64,000 nt of DNA from Kineosporiaceae bacterium (GCA_016713225.1 JADJPO010000002.1:310001-374000); one strand, 5' to 3'. Numbered from the stretch's first letter, positions 17,661 through 25,290 are shown. Numbers and translations: made by a program. Notes: generated by a model from the letters alone, not told the origin.

Positions 17661-17972
17661 GGCGCCTTGGTGAGCGTGGGCGTCGTGTCCGTGAGCGTCC
17701 GTCGACGTCCATGGACAGTTGGCTCGGCGAAGGACTCACCGGTGAGCACGCCGGAAAGCGTGTTTGGTGGGGCAGCAGCCCAACCCACTTCACGCTCGAA
17801 GGTTCAGGACCAGGGCCGCGTGCGGATCCCGGCGGATATCTGTGCGGTGACGGCTGCTGGGTGGCTGGGCGTGGACGCTCGCGCTGATCGCGGTAGGTCG
17901 GGCGAGAAGGTTCGATGCCGCAGCCGGGGTCATGTCACACTCCCGCCGGGGGGCGCGGCTGTCACCCGTGGG
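17661..17972 (+). other. stretch without a confident gene; possible AbrB-like fragment
   Basis: A plus frame near 17800-17930 reads SKVQDQGRVRIPADICAV, reminiscent of the first strand of AbrB/SpoVT swapped-hairpin DNA-binding proteins. There is no start with a ribosome site, and the frame loses protein character soon after. The first 60 bases repeat the sequence that follows the other two att-like repeats. I call no gene here. Confidence 0.3.
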
Positions 17973-18878
17973 TCAGAGGTGCTTTTCTCGTACCTCCATC
18001 AGCGACCCGTCGTGGCGATAGGTGGTGGACTGTTCTTGAGCCGCAGCGGAGCGTCGCGACGGTGTGTGGCCGTCGGCGGTGAACCATCGAGTGACCTCGA
18101 GCCGCACTGGCCCTTCGGTCCTGATGGCGTACCGCACTGAAGCGTCGCCTTGTCGACCCGATGGGTCGATGCCGGCGAGAACTGCGTCAAGGTCCAGGTG
18201 GTCGAGAAGGGCCTGCTGCCGTGCGCGGATCGTCGCCTCCGGGGCGGCGGCGTCGAATAGGTCGATCCGGATTGTCGAGGATGTGGCGACGGGGACGGCG
18301 CCGGCGAAGGCCCGCAGTCTGTGCTCGGCGAGGATCGGGAAGCTTGGGGGAGCGAGCCAGATGCTCGCCCCGGCGCAGAACCAGAACCCGGGCATCCCAA
18401 TCATCCTGCCTGGGTTGCCGGAGACATCGATGCGTTGCCACTGGGTCTCGGGATCAGTCACGATCTTGTGTGTGGGAACGGGGCGCTGAAACAGTTCGTA
18501 GGTGCTGACGTGGTCCGCGGACTGCCAGAATTGGTCGTCGGGGTCGCCCACGTAGCCGGCGGTGAAGCCGGGTGACAAGCTCCACTCGTCGAGCACGGTG
18601 GCCCAGTCGTTCGGCCACTGGTCGAGGGTCCATATCAAGATCTCCATGCCCCACATGGCGACATAGCTGATCTGCAGGTCGCCTCCCTCGCCCTCAAGGT
18701 CCAGTGACTGTCCATACCCCTCGGCCAACAACCGCGCCCAGGCCTGCTGGGTCACCTTGACCGTGCGTCGAGGCGACCAGCCTCCCCGCATCGTTCGTGG
18801 CGCGAATCCAAGCCCCACACCCTCAGCCAGCCTCGCGACTCCCTCCACCGACAGCGAGCCCGGCACCCAGGACGTCAT
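17973..18878 (-). CDS. hypothetical protein, about 301 residues
   Basis: The frame is open much further upstream, but protein-like sequence begins around ATG 18878 (MTSWVPGSLSVEGVARLAEG), which I take as the start. The protein is soluble, rich in Trp, and mixed alpha/beta, with a middle segment LEGEGGDLQISYVAMWGMEI and a later FWFCAGASIWLAPPSFPI. I do not recognise the family. It is divergent from the sigma-factor gene with about 270 bases between, and lies right after att-like repeat 1, so it is probably cargo of that cassette. Confidence 0.55.
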   Translation of the reverse strand: MTSWVPGSLSVEGVARLAEGVGLGFAPRTMRGGWSPRRTVKVTQQAWARLLAEGYGQSLDLEGEGGDLQISYVAMWGMEILIWTLDQWPNDWATVLDEWSLSPGFTAGYVGDPDDQFWQSADHVSTYELFQRPVPTHKIVTDPETQWQRIDVSGNPGRMIGMPGFWFCAGASIWLAPPSFPILAEHRLRAFAGAVPVATSSTIRIDLFDAAAPEATIRARQQALLDHLDLDAVLAGIDPSGRQGDASVRYAIRTEGPVRLEVTRWFTADGHTPSRRSAAAQEQSTTYRHDGSLMEVREKHL

Positions 18879-19149
18879 CGCACGGAACCGCACAACCGCC
18901 TCCCTCACCACTGGCCCACGATCCTCGCGCACGGCGACCCGGAAAGGCGAGGAGCCTGGGCCATCCCCTCGGCCGAAGCGAGCGATCGGTATGTGGCCTT
19001 CTGGCCCTGCACACCGAGGCGGGCAGCGAAGTGCGCGTCGCGCTTTTCGGGCAGCCCAACCTTCGGCCGTTCCCGGGTGTCTGAGAGGGGTGAGGCTGGG
19101 AAGCTCCACGAGGAGGAATGGATCCGAGTCGGTCCCGGGAGGGTCTGCT

Positions 19150-19656
19150 GTGGCAGTGGAAGACGATCTGCAACGGTTTGTATCCGATGGGTCGCGCATG
19201 CGGCGACTGCTGCGCCTTGGCTATTTGCTCACGGGTAACGAGGCCGATTCGGCGGACCTGGTGCAGGAGGCGCTCGTCCGGGTATGGGCTCGCCCGGGCC
19301 ATGCGAGCGATATTGAGAACCTGGAGGCGTTCCTCGGCAAGACCATGACCAGGCTCCAGCTGAACCGAGCCCGCCGAGAGCGTCGCTGGCGCGAGGTGAG
19401 GGGCCTGCTGCTGCTCGGGCGCCAGGAATCACCGGAGGATCAAGTTGCCCTGGACGATCTCGTGGTCCGTGCCTTGGGTAGCCTCACGCCGTTGCAGCGA
19501 GCGGCGTTCTCCTTGCAGCTCTTCGATGATCTTCCGGTCAAACAGATCGCGGCAGTCCTCGGGTGCAGCGTGGGCGGAGTGAAGCGGCATCTGGCCGATG
19601 CCCGCAAACGTCTGGCTACCGAACTCCAGGTGGGAGAAAAGGTGAGCAAAGGATGA
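19150..19656 (+). CDS. ECF-type RNA polymerase sigma factor (SigE family)
   Basis: The GTG at 19150 has GGGAGGG seven bases upstream, giving 168 residues, the usual size for this group. Region 2 (LLRLGYLLTGNEADSADLVQEALVRVW) and region 4 (LTPLQRAAFSLQLFDDLPVKQIAAVLGCS then VGGVKRHLADARKRL) are both clear. Such factors redirect RNA polymerase to a small regulon in response to surface or other stress. It overlaps the next gene by ATGA, an arrangement typical for a sigma factor and its membrane-bound partner. Targets cannot be told from the sequence. Confidence 0.9.
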   Translation: MAVEDDLQRFVSDGSRMRRLLRLGYLLTGNEADSADLVQEALVRVWARPGHASDIENLEAFLGKTMTRLQLNRARRERRWREVRGLLLLGRQESPEDQVALDDLVVRALGSLTPLQRAAFSLQLFDDLPVKQIAAVLGCSVGGVKRHLADARKRLATELQVGEKVSKG

Positions 19657-20399
19657 TTACGGACGACGAGATCGACAGGGTCGTGTCCCGGCATCTAGAT
19701 GGCCTTTCCTGGCCCGATGATGCCCTCGACGTGCAGCGGATCCGGCGCCGGGTGTCGGGTAGACGGAACATCCGGGTCGGGGCCGCCGCTGCGGTCGGCG
19801 GCGTTGCGGTCGTGTTCGTGGGTCTGGTGACATCCATGGCAAGAGACGGAGATCCGGTGATGACCGCCAAGGAACCCACCCCTAGCGCAACCTCGGTGGC
19901 AGGTTCGCCTGGGCCGTCCAATGATCCAGGGCTGCCGGTTGTGCCGGCACCCCGACCGAGCGTGGCATGTGGACGGCGGATGCCCACGATCGCGGGGCCG
20001 TCGCTGTATGTGGGCACCGATGTTCAGGTGGCTCCTCGGGATGTCAAGGTGAACGCGATAGGCGACACCTACTTCCCCATCACGATAACTCTGGCAAACC
20101 CCACGAAAAGCCGGTTGAAGGGCGTCATTGGTGAGCCACGGACCGCGGTCGTCCGGGACGGGGTCGTGGTCGCGCTCGCCGACGAAGTCCGCGCCAGTGG
20201 CCGTGGTGTCGAACTGGCGCCGGGAGAGTCCTCCGGCAGTCTCTCCAGCGGGATTCCACTCACCGCGTGCGCTGGCGACCCTTTGCCCCCTGGTCGCTAC
20301 CAGTACTACGCCTGGACAGGCGCTCATTGGGAACCGGGGATTATCGGCACCACCCCTCCCTTCGGCGGGCCTTGGAATCTCGACATCACAGCCAAGTAG
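19653..20399 (+). CDS. membrane-anchored protein, probable anti-sigma or sigma-linked factor
   Basis: This 248-residue protein begins at the ATG of an ATGA overlap with the sigma-factor stop. Residues 1-38 are a charged cytoplasmic stretch (DDEIDRVVSRHLDGLSWPDDA). One transmembrane helix follows at about 43-63 (GAAAAVGGVAVVFVGLVTSM), then a Pro/Ser/Thr linker and a 150-residue extracellular beta-rich domain (YVGTDVQVAPRDVKVN...FPITITLAN). The topology fits a membrane anti-sigma factor, although no zinc-binding HxxxCxxC motif is present. The outer domain could be the sensor. Confidence 0.7.
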   Translation: MITDDEIDRVVSRHLDGLSWPDDALDVQRIRRRVSGRRNIRVGAAAAVGGVAVVFVGLVTSMARDGDPVMTAKEPTPSATSVAGSPGPSNDPGLPVVPAPRPSVACGRRMPTIAGPSLYVGTDVQVAPRDVKVNAIGDTYFPITITLANPTKSRLKGVIGEPRTAVVRDGVVVALADEVRASGRGVELAPGESSGSLSSGIPLTACAGDPLPPGRYQYYAWTGAHWEPGIIGTTPPFGGPWNLDITAK

Positions 20400-20817
20400 T
20401 GGTTGTGGGTGGACCGCCGCACCCCGTCTGCCCAAATCAGGGGCGGTACAACATCCAGGCGGCTGCGGGTGTAGCCGTTGGTGCGTCGATTGTTGGGTGG
20501 CGCTGTCTTGAGGCTGTCTGGCTGCGTGAAATGTGGCAGCGGGAGGATGCGTCGCGGGAAGTTCTGCTCTTGCTGGTCGCGGAGTTGCGGGCTGTGGTGG
20601 TGGCGCAGGAGAAGCGGATCGCGACGTTGGAGCTCAGTTCGGGCGGAACTCGGAATGCCGCGGCCGGTCGTCCCCTGGGGTGGTGCTGTTCGAGGTTGTC
20701 GGCGGCTGAGTGGGTGACGGTCTCGGCGGACGGGTCGAGGGTGGTGTGACGTGGCGGTCGGTCGCGGCTGCTGATGGTCGGCGTGTTCGGTGCGTCAACG
20801 GGTGCGCCGCGATCCTG
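20400..20817 (+). other. no intact gene; possible IS66-type N-terminal fragment
   Basis: A frame ending at 20749 contains MWQREDASREVLLLLVAELRA then VVVAQEKRIATLE. This coiled-coil-like pattern resembles the start of IS66 transposases, but the following Ser/Asn-rich motif is badly degraded and no catalytic region follows. The evidence is weak. The stretch ends at the left inverted repeat of the insertion sequence. Confidence 0.3.
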
Positions 20818-20880
20818 GTGACTCACGTCAAGATGCCCGCTTGGGGTGAGTCGTTGACTCATCGGTGGATGCCCGCGGGG
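20818..20880 (+). repeat. terminal inverted repeat, left end of the IS
   Basis: It pairs with the sequence at 22143-22206. The inner half (GTTGACTCATCGGTGGATG) is identical to the reverse complement of the other end. The outer half (GTGACTCACGTC then ATGCCCGC) differs by a few bases and one indel. Confidence 0.8.
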
Positions 20881-22130
20881 CCTGGGGTGGTTTGATCTTG
20901 GTTTTGGACAGGTAGACGGCGTTGGTCTTGGCGCGGCGTTGGATGCTGCCGCGGCGGCGGGCCAGCTCGAGCAGGCTGGCCTGGACGGCGGCGATGCGGC
21001 GGGCCAGGCCAGCCGGGTTGAGGACGTCGAGTTGGTGGCGCAGGGCGTGGGCGTCGGTGGGGGTCAGGACGTCGGGGTGGTCGCGGGCCAGGCGGGTGGC
21101 GGGGGTGGCGGCCTTGTCGTAGGTCTTGGTCACCTTGGCGCCGTCGCGGGTCTTGGTGAGCAGTTTCTGTTGGGGCAGGAACAGGTTGGTCAGTTGGGCT
21201 TGCAGGGGCCAGAGTTCGTTGAGCAGGGCCAGTTCTCGGGCCGTGTCGTAGCGGTGGTAGCCGACGGCGTGACGGACGGTGGTCCAGTTCTTCTGCTCGA
21301 TGTGGGCCTGGTCGTTGGAGTGGGAGGGCCGGCCTCGGGTGAAGGTGATCTGCCGGTCGGTGGCCCATTTCAGCAGGTGGTGGTTGATGAACTCGCTGCC
21401 GTTGTCGGAGTGGATGCCCAGGAGGGCGAACGGGAACCGGACCTGCAGGCGGGTCAGGGCCGCTGAGACGGTCCGTTCGCCTTTGGAGGCGATGCTGATC
21501 GCCTCGGTCCAGCCCGTGGCGACGTCGGTGGCGTCCAGGGTGTAGTGGAAGGCGCCGTTGGCGTCGCCGCCTTCGTGGCCGACCAGGTCGATCTCGATGA
21601 ACCCCGGTGCCGTGTCGTCCCATTCGTGCCAGGTCTTCAACGGGATCGAGGACTTCAACAGGCTGCCCGGTCGGGTCAGGGACCGGCCCTTGGCGGCGAC
21701 CAGTCCGACCCGGTGGGTCTTCAGGCGCCGGTCGATGGTGGCCGCCGACATCGCCAACAGGGCATCGATCACGGCCGGGTCCTGGGGCAGTTCACCGTGG
21801 GCCAGCAGGGCCGGGACCAGGGGCCGCCAACGCCGGTTGCAGCCGTTTACCGGTCGGGCCGCCCAGCACCGCCCAACACGTCGCCAACGCCGTGATCGCC
21901 GCGTCGTCGTAGGTGTAGACCGGTGCCCGGGCCGCCCGCCGCTGACCGACCGCCCGGTCGCTGCCACCATCGGCCACGGCCGCCCGGATCATCTTGCGGG
22001 CGTGGTCACGATGCCACCCGTTGACCGCCACCAGATGATCAGGATGGCCGACTTCGCCCTTGGTGGCCTTCGGCCACGCCGCCACCTGCGAGGCCAACAC
22101 CGCCCTGCGCTGCACCATGGTCAACCCCAT
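20828..22130 (-). pseudogene. DDE (rve) transposase with a frameshift
   Basis: The N-terminal part from ATG 22130 (MGLTMVQRRAVLASQVAAWP...YDDAAITALATCWAVLGGP) is an HTH region in one frame. The catalytic part continues in another frame from about 21825 (PLVPALLAHGELPQDPAVID onward). It carries the DDE residues: D in FIEIDLVGHEGG, D in GIHSDNGSEFIN, and E in QAHIEQKNW. The break lies in a GC-rich run near 21822 (GGCGGCCCCTGG), where removing one G restores KRLQPALAPLVPALL. It is probably an inactivating mutation, as homologues I recall are single-frame. The C-terminal residues are encoded inside the left terminal repeat. Confidence 0.75.
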
Positions 22131-22142
22131 CGAGCGAGCCTG

Positions 22143-22206
22143 ACCCACGCGGGCATCCACCGATGAGTCAACGACCCCACCCACGCGGGCATTCGACGTG
22201 AGTCAA
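22143..22206 (+). repeat. terminal inverted repeat, right end of the IS
   Basis: Two nested copies of the GGGCAT...TGAGTCAAC motif occur in about 60 bp, and the whole is the inverted counterpart of 20818-20880. The transposase start at 22130 lies just inside. Confidence 0.8.
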
Positions 22207-22238
22207 CTCGGCGATGCCGCCGATAGTAGAGCGGAAGC

Positions 22239-22244
22239 TATACT
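22239..22244 (+). promoter_or_regulatory. -10 element TATACT for a leaderless toxin-antitoxin transcript
   Basis: TATACT is followed after six bases by the GTG start at 22251, so transcription should begin at or next to the start codon. No Shine-Dalgarno is present. A -35 box is not obvious. Leaderless transcripts are common in actinobacteria. Confidence 0.55.
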
Positions 22245-22250
22245 CGGCGG

Positions 22251-22619
22251 GTGGAGGACTGGGACGTCTTCGTGGTCGATGAGGTGTTGGCCTGGATCAG
22301 GGCGTTGGAGGCGTCGGACAGGGACCGTGTGGCGCAGGCGATCGATGTCCTGGCTGAGCATGGTCCGGGTTTGGGTCGGCCGTTGGTGGACTCGATCAGG
22401 GGTTCGTCGGTGACGAATCTGAAGGAGTTGCGGGTCGGCACGGTGCGGATCTTGTTCGCGTTCGATCCGTGGCGGGCGTGCATCTTGTTGGTGGCTGGTG
22501 ACAAGACCGATCGGTGGCGGGCGTGGTACCGGGAGGCGATCCCGGTCGCCGAGCAACGCTATGAGGCGTATCTGGTCGAACGGGATGCCGAGCTGGGCGA
22601 GGAGGGCGTGGGTCGATGA
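22251..22619 (+). CDS. HigB/RelE-superfamily toxin
   Basis: A 122-residue protein with the Gp49/HigB-type pattern: LVDSIRGSSVTNLKELRVGTV then RILFAFDPWRACILLVAGDK, TDRWRAWYREAIPVAEQRYEAYL. Proteins of this family cleave mRNA on the ribosome. The GTG at 22251 is placed directly after a -10 box. The gene precedes its antitoxin, toxin first as in higBA, and overlaps it by ATGA. It lies just outside the IS, in the cassette between att-like repeats 1 and 2; TA pairs often stabilise such elements. Confidence 0.85.
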   Translation: MEDWDVFVVDEVLAWIRALEASDRDRVAQAIDVLAEHGPGLGRPLVDSIRGSSVTNLKELRVGTVRILFAFDPWRACILLVAGDKTDRWRAWYREAIPVAEQRYEAYLVERDAELGEEGVGR

Positions 22620-22933
22620 GTGGTCGGGTGCGGTGGAGTGAGGTCCGCGAGGAGTTCGTCGAGCAGGCGGGTGGGCCGGCGGCGTTCGAGGCGGGTAAGC
22701 AGGAGTTGGTGGCGCAGGTGATCGGTGCGCGTCTGGCGCAGTTGCGTCGGTCGCGGGGTTTGACCCAGCTGCAGGTGGCTGAGCGGATGGGTGTGACCAA
22801 GGGGCGGGTCTCCCAGATCGAGCGGGGCCGGGTGTCGGGGCAGGATGTCCTGGCGCGGTATGCCGCGGCGTTGGGTGGGCGGTTGCATCAGGCGATCTAC
22901 TTCGACGACGGGGACATCGCGGCCATCGCCTGA
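22616..22933 (+). CDS. HigA-like XRE-family antitoxin
   Basis: 105 residues with a classical Cro/C1 helix-turn-helix at about 43-85 (LAQLRRSRGLTQLQVAERMG, VTKGRVSQIERG). The acidic C-terminus (YFDDGDIAAIA) may contact the toxin. It overlaps the toxin gene by four bases. It should neutralise the toxin and repress the shared promoter. Confidence 0.87.
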   Translation: MSGRVRWSEVREEFVEQAGGPAAFEAGKQELVAQVIGARLAQLRRSRGLTQLQVAERMGVTKGRVSQIERGRVSGQDVLARYAAALGGRLHQAIYFDDGDIAAIA

Positions 22934-22957
22934 TGCGGGTCACGCGGGCTGGGTTCG

Positions 22958-23300
22958 TCTCAGTTCTCGTCTCATTTGCCGGCGTCCGCTGGTGTCCGGA
23001 GCCGTCTGTTTCGTGGTGAACCTGCAGTTCACGGACGTTCGTGAACACCAACTGGGGGTGGGGTGCAGTTCTCGAAAGCGTGTGTGGGCGCAAGTCCACC
23101 GTGGGTTCAAATCCCACCGCCACCGCCAACGAAACCCCGGGCTTGCCCGGGGTTTTTCGTTGGCGGTGGCGGGTGGATGCCGGGAGTGGGCCGCCGGTCG
23201 CGCGGAGCGGGGACGGCGCCCGCGGATCCCACCGCCACCGCTCTGACCGCGTTTTCGTGTCTTCGTCTCAGTTGTTCGTCTCAGTTCTCGTCTCAGTTTG
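22958..23300 (+). repeat. att-like direct repeat 2 with tRNA-Ser(CGA) 3' half
   Basis: The left part repeats 17384-17557 with few changes. The tRNA core is at 23071-23126, again starting at the anticodon loop CTCGAAA. A terminator follows (23128-23161), then a 75-bp insert bounded by GCGGTGGCGG and its reverse complement, ending in a second copy of CCCACCGCCACCGC (23228-23241). Three tandem copies of CGTCTCAGTT-like motif occur at 23264-23297. This is the most complete of the three repeats and gives the clearest view of the presumed arm sites. Confidence 0.75.
23128..23161 (+). terminator. hairpin terminator after att core 2
   Basis: The stem pairs AACGAAACCCCGGGC with GCCCGGGGTTTTTCGTT around a TT loop. 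The run of T within the 3' arm makes it a good intrinsic terminator; the symmetry would let it work in both directions. Confidence 0.75.
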
Positions 23301-23488
23301 TCCCCGGTGGCGCCCTGGTGAGGGTGGGCGCCGTGTCCGTGAGCGTCCGTCGACGTCCATGGACGGTTGGTCCGATGAGCGCGCGGGGGATGAGCACGCC
23401 CTCAAAGCGTGTGCGGAGTTGGGCGCTGTGTGCTCCGGCGTGTGCTGGTCCGAGGTCCCGACGCCTCTCGCTACGCTCCGGCTCGCAC

Positions 23489-24211
23489 TCAGGTGGCCAG
23501 GCCGGTGGCGATGGTGAGCCGGGCGATCGTTTCGTGAGCGTTCGGGTTCTCCAGGAGTAGGACGCGGTCTGCGTTGATGGCATGGATGATCCTGCTCAGA
23601 CGCCTTCGGTCGGTGGGTGTGAGAACGTCGTCGGCGACGTCGAGGGTGGTGATCAGGCCGGCGAGGGTGAGGAAGTCGTGCCGGTGGCGTCGGGGGTCGC
23701 CGGGGTTGCTGTGTGCTGCGGCTTTCGCGACCAGAGCGCCGATCAGGTTGGGTCGGCGGACGTGCCCGTGACGCCCGTCGATGGTGACGGGGACGGTGTG
23801 GGTGCGGTGGAGGGCTTGGGTGCCGCCGTCGGTGGGCAGGGTGGGGCTGCCGGTCACGCCGAGTCGGGCGCGTGCGCGTGTGCCGATGCCCTCGGGGAGA
23901 AGGACGTCGAGGGATGCGGGTCCTCGTGTCCAGCGGTGTTGGTTGCCGTCGGCGGAGATCCCGTCGGCGAGGAATCCGATGTCGCTGAGTGTGCGGGTGA
24001 ACCGGTTCAGGAGGTTCGGGTCCGCGCGGACGTCGATCACGGTGTCGACATCGTTGGTCGGACGCAGCGGAGCCTGGCCGCGTTCGGCGTAGTGCAGGTG
24101 CACGAGCTGGCCACCGATGAGGGTCCACCCGTGGTCGAGGCGCTCGTACAGGTCGAGCAGCGCGAGCCAGGACGCCGTCTGTTCGGGCGGCATGGGCGGC
24201 AACGCGGTCAT
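23489..24211 (-). CDS. AbiEii-like nucleotidyltransferase (putative toxin)
   Basis: ATG 24211 overlaps the upstream gene by ATGA and gives 240 residues. The nucleotidyltransferase core is visible: IGGQLVHLHYAERG followed by RPTNDVDTVIDVR, with the paired Asp residues of the polymerase-beta fold. Later parts (HVRRPNLIGALVAKAAAH) match the helical half of AbiEii/MNT-type proteins. In AbiE systems the nucleotidyltransferase is the toxin and an HTH protein the antitoxin. Here an HTH protein precedes it, so a type IV-like pair is plausible. It lies between att-like repeats 2 and 3 with nothing else. Confidence 0.75.
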   Translation of the reverse strand: MTALPPMPPEQTASWLALLDLYERLDHGWTLIGGQLVHLHYAERGQAPLRPTNDVDTVIDVRADPNLLNRFTRTLSDIGFLADGISADGNQHRWTRGPASLDVLLPEGIGTRARARLGVTGSPTLPTDGGTQALHRTHTVPVTIDGRHGHVRRPNLIGALVAKAAAHSNPGDPRRHRHDFLTLAGLITTLDVADDVLTPTDRRRLSRIIHAINADRVLLLENPNAHETIARLTIATGLAT

Positions 24212-24924
24212 CGGTCGGTCAGGTTCTCGGCTGCGAGGCCGCGGAGGAGTTCGGCAGCCCGGAGTTCTTCGCGGGGGCTGCGGTGGTCGGCCAGGTCGGC
24301 GGCCAGGCGCAGCGTGGACGTCGGGTAGGGATGTTGCCCCGCGGGCAGTACGTGGATCACGACGTTGGCGTCGGTGTCGACCGGCACCAACAGGTACTCG
24401 CGGGAGATCGGGTCGAGATCGTCGGCCGAGAGGTACCCCTCGACAGTTGCTGAGGCGATCCCGGTCTGGGCAGGAGAGACCAGAGCCTGCCACCGGCGGT
24501 CCTGGCGAAGTCGGGAGAGGTCGGCCACAGCTGCCGTGCGCTGGAGTCGGGAGGCCCTGTTGCGGAACACCGAGCGCAGGGTCGTCGAGAGGTGCCGGAC
24601 GTCGTCCTCGGTCGCCGAGCAGCGGCTCGCCGACTCGAGCAGACCGTTCCAACGTGCTCGCGCCCGGAGGCGCTCGGCGTGCGCCAGTCCGGTCAGGGCG
24701 GGTTGGTTGTCCAGGGAGGTGGCGATGATCGCCCACGCGGAGCGGGTCGACAGCGGTCGGCCTGGTCGGTGTCGCTCGGCGATGCGCAGCAATGACAGCT
24801 CGTCGATGACCCACTGGGCGCCGATCCGCTGTGCGCGCAGGGAACCGTCAGCGATCCGTTGATGGATACGCGGCACGCTCACACCGATCAGGTCGGCGGC
24901 TTCGGAGACACTGACGAAGGTCAC
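24208..24924 (-). CDS. HTH protein partnered with the AbiEii-like gene
   Basis: GTG 24924 gives 238 residues. The N-terminus is an excisionase/MerR-like helix-turn-helix (VSVSEAADLIGVSVPRIHQR, GSLRAQRIGAQWVI). The rest is helical, then a beta-rich segment (EYLLVPVDTDANVVIHVLPA). This is not the canonical AbiEi antitoxin, but it fills the same position: first gene, DNA-binding, overlapping the nucleotidyltransferase. It has no Shine-Dalgarno and a -10 box close to the start, suggesting a leaderless mRNA. Confidence 0.72.
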   Translation of the reverse strand: MTFVSVSEAADLIGVSVPRIHQRIADGSLRAQRIGAQWVIDELSLLRIAERHRPGRPLSTRSAWAIIATSLDNQPALTGLAHAERLRARARWNGLLESASRCSATEDDVRHLSTTLRSVFRNRASRLQRTAAVADLSRLRQDRRWQALVSPAQTGIASATVEGYLSADDLDPISREYLLVPVDTDANVVIHVLPAGQHPYPTSTLRLAADLADHRSPREELRAAELLRGLAAENLTDR

Positions 24925-24931
24925 GAACAGA

Positions 24932-24937
24932 ATACTA
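24932..24937 (-). promoter_or_regulatory. putative -10 element for the HTH/AbiEii operon
   Basis: On the minus strand TAGTAT stands seven bases before GTG 24924 in an AT-rich patch that contrasts with the surroundings. This spacing implies a leaderless or nearly leaderless transcript. No clear -35 box is seen. Confidence 0.45.
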
Positions 24938-24963
24938 CATGAACTTATAGATTTGTGTTGCAG

Positions 24964-25290
24964 ATCGTTCGTCTCAGTTCTCGTCTCATGTGCCGGCGTC
25001 CGCCGATGTCCGGAGCCGTCTGTTCCGTGGTGAACCTGCAGCTCACGGACGTTCCCGAACTCCAACTGGGGTTGGGGTGCAGTTCTCGAAAGCGTGAGTG
25101 GGCGCAAGTCCACCGTGGGTTCAAATCGGGTGGATGCCGGGAGCGGGCCGCCGGTCGCGCGGAGCGGGGACGGCGCCCGCGGATCCCACCGCCACCGCGT
25201 CTGACCTGCGGAAACGCGGTCATACCCCTTTGGGGGTATGACCGCGCTTCGTGTCTTCGTCTCAATTGTTCGTCTCAGTTTGTCCCCGGC
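24964..25290 (+). repeat. att-like direct repeat 3 with interrupted tRNA-Ser(CGA) 3' half
   Basis: The left arm repeats those at 17384 and 22961. The tRNA core starts at 25085 with CTCGAAA but breaks at 25126 in the T-arm; a 56-bp piece shared with repeat 2 follows, then the acceptor strand resumes (25183-25199). Compared with repeat 2, about 50 bp including the internal terminator has been lost. CGTCTCA motifs flank it at 24967-24987 and 25257-25277. Confidence 0.72.
25211..25247 (+). terminator. hairpin terminator after att repeat 3
   Basis: The stem pairs AAACGCGGTCATACCCC with GGGGGTATGACCGCG around a TTT-containing loop. It is nearly identical to the hairpin at 17571-17612, so both descend from the same tRNA downstream region. 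Confidence 0.7.

Larger units (their letters stand above)
20818..22206 (-). mobile_element. insertion sequence with long terminal inverted repeats
   Basis: The ends at 20818-20880 and 22143-22206 are imperfect inverted repeats of about 60 bp. Each has an outer and an inner copy of a motif with TGACTCA and ATGCCCGC. Together they enclose one transposase gene of the rve (DDE integrase) type on the minus strand, 1.39 kb in all. The double-motif ends suggest two transposase binding sites per end. I could not identify a target-site duplication by eye. The exact IS family (IS481-like or an unclassified rve group) is uncertain. Confidence 0.8.

Noticed and set aside
22973..23070. Minus-strand protein frames running through the att-like repeats
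   Set aside because: Frames such as those starting MAVAVGFEPT arise from the tRNA T-arm read backward, a common false gene call next to tRNA-Ser.
23162..23241. A second tRNA gene in att repeat 2
   Set aside because: The ends pair like an acceptor stem, but there is no T-loop TTCAA/G motif and no anticodon arm.
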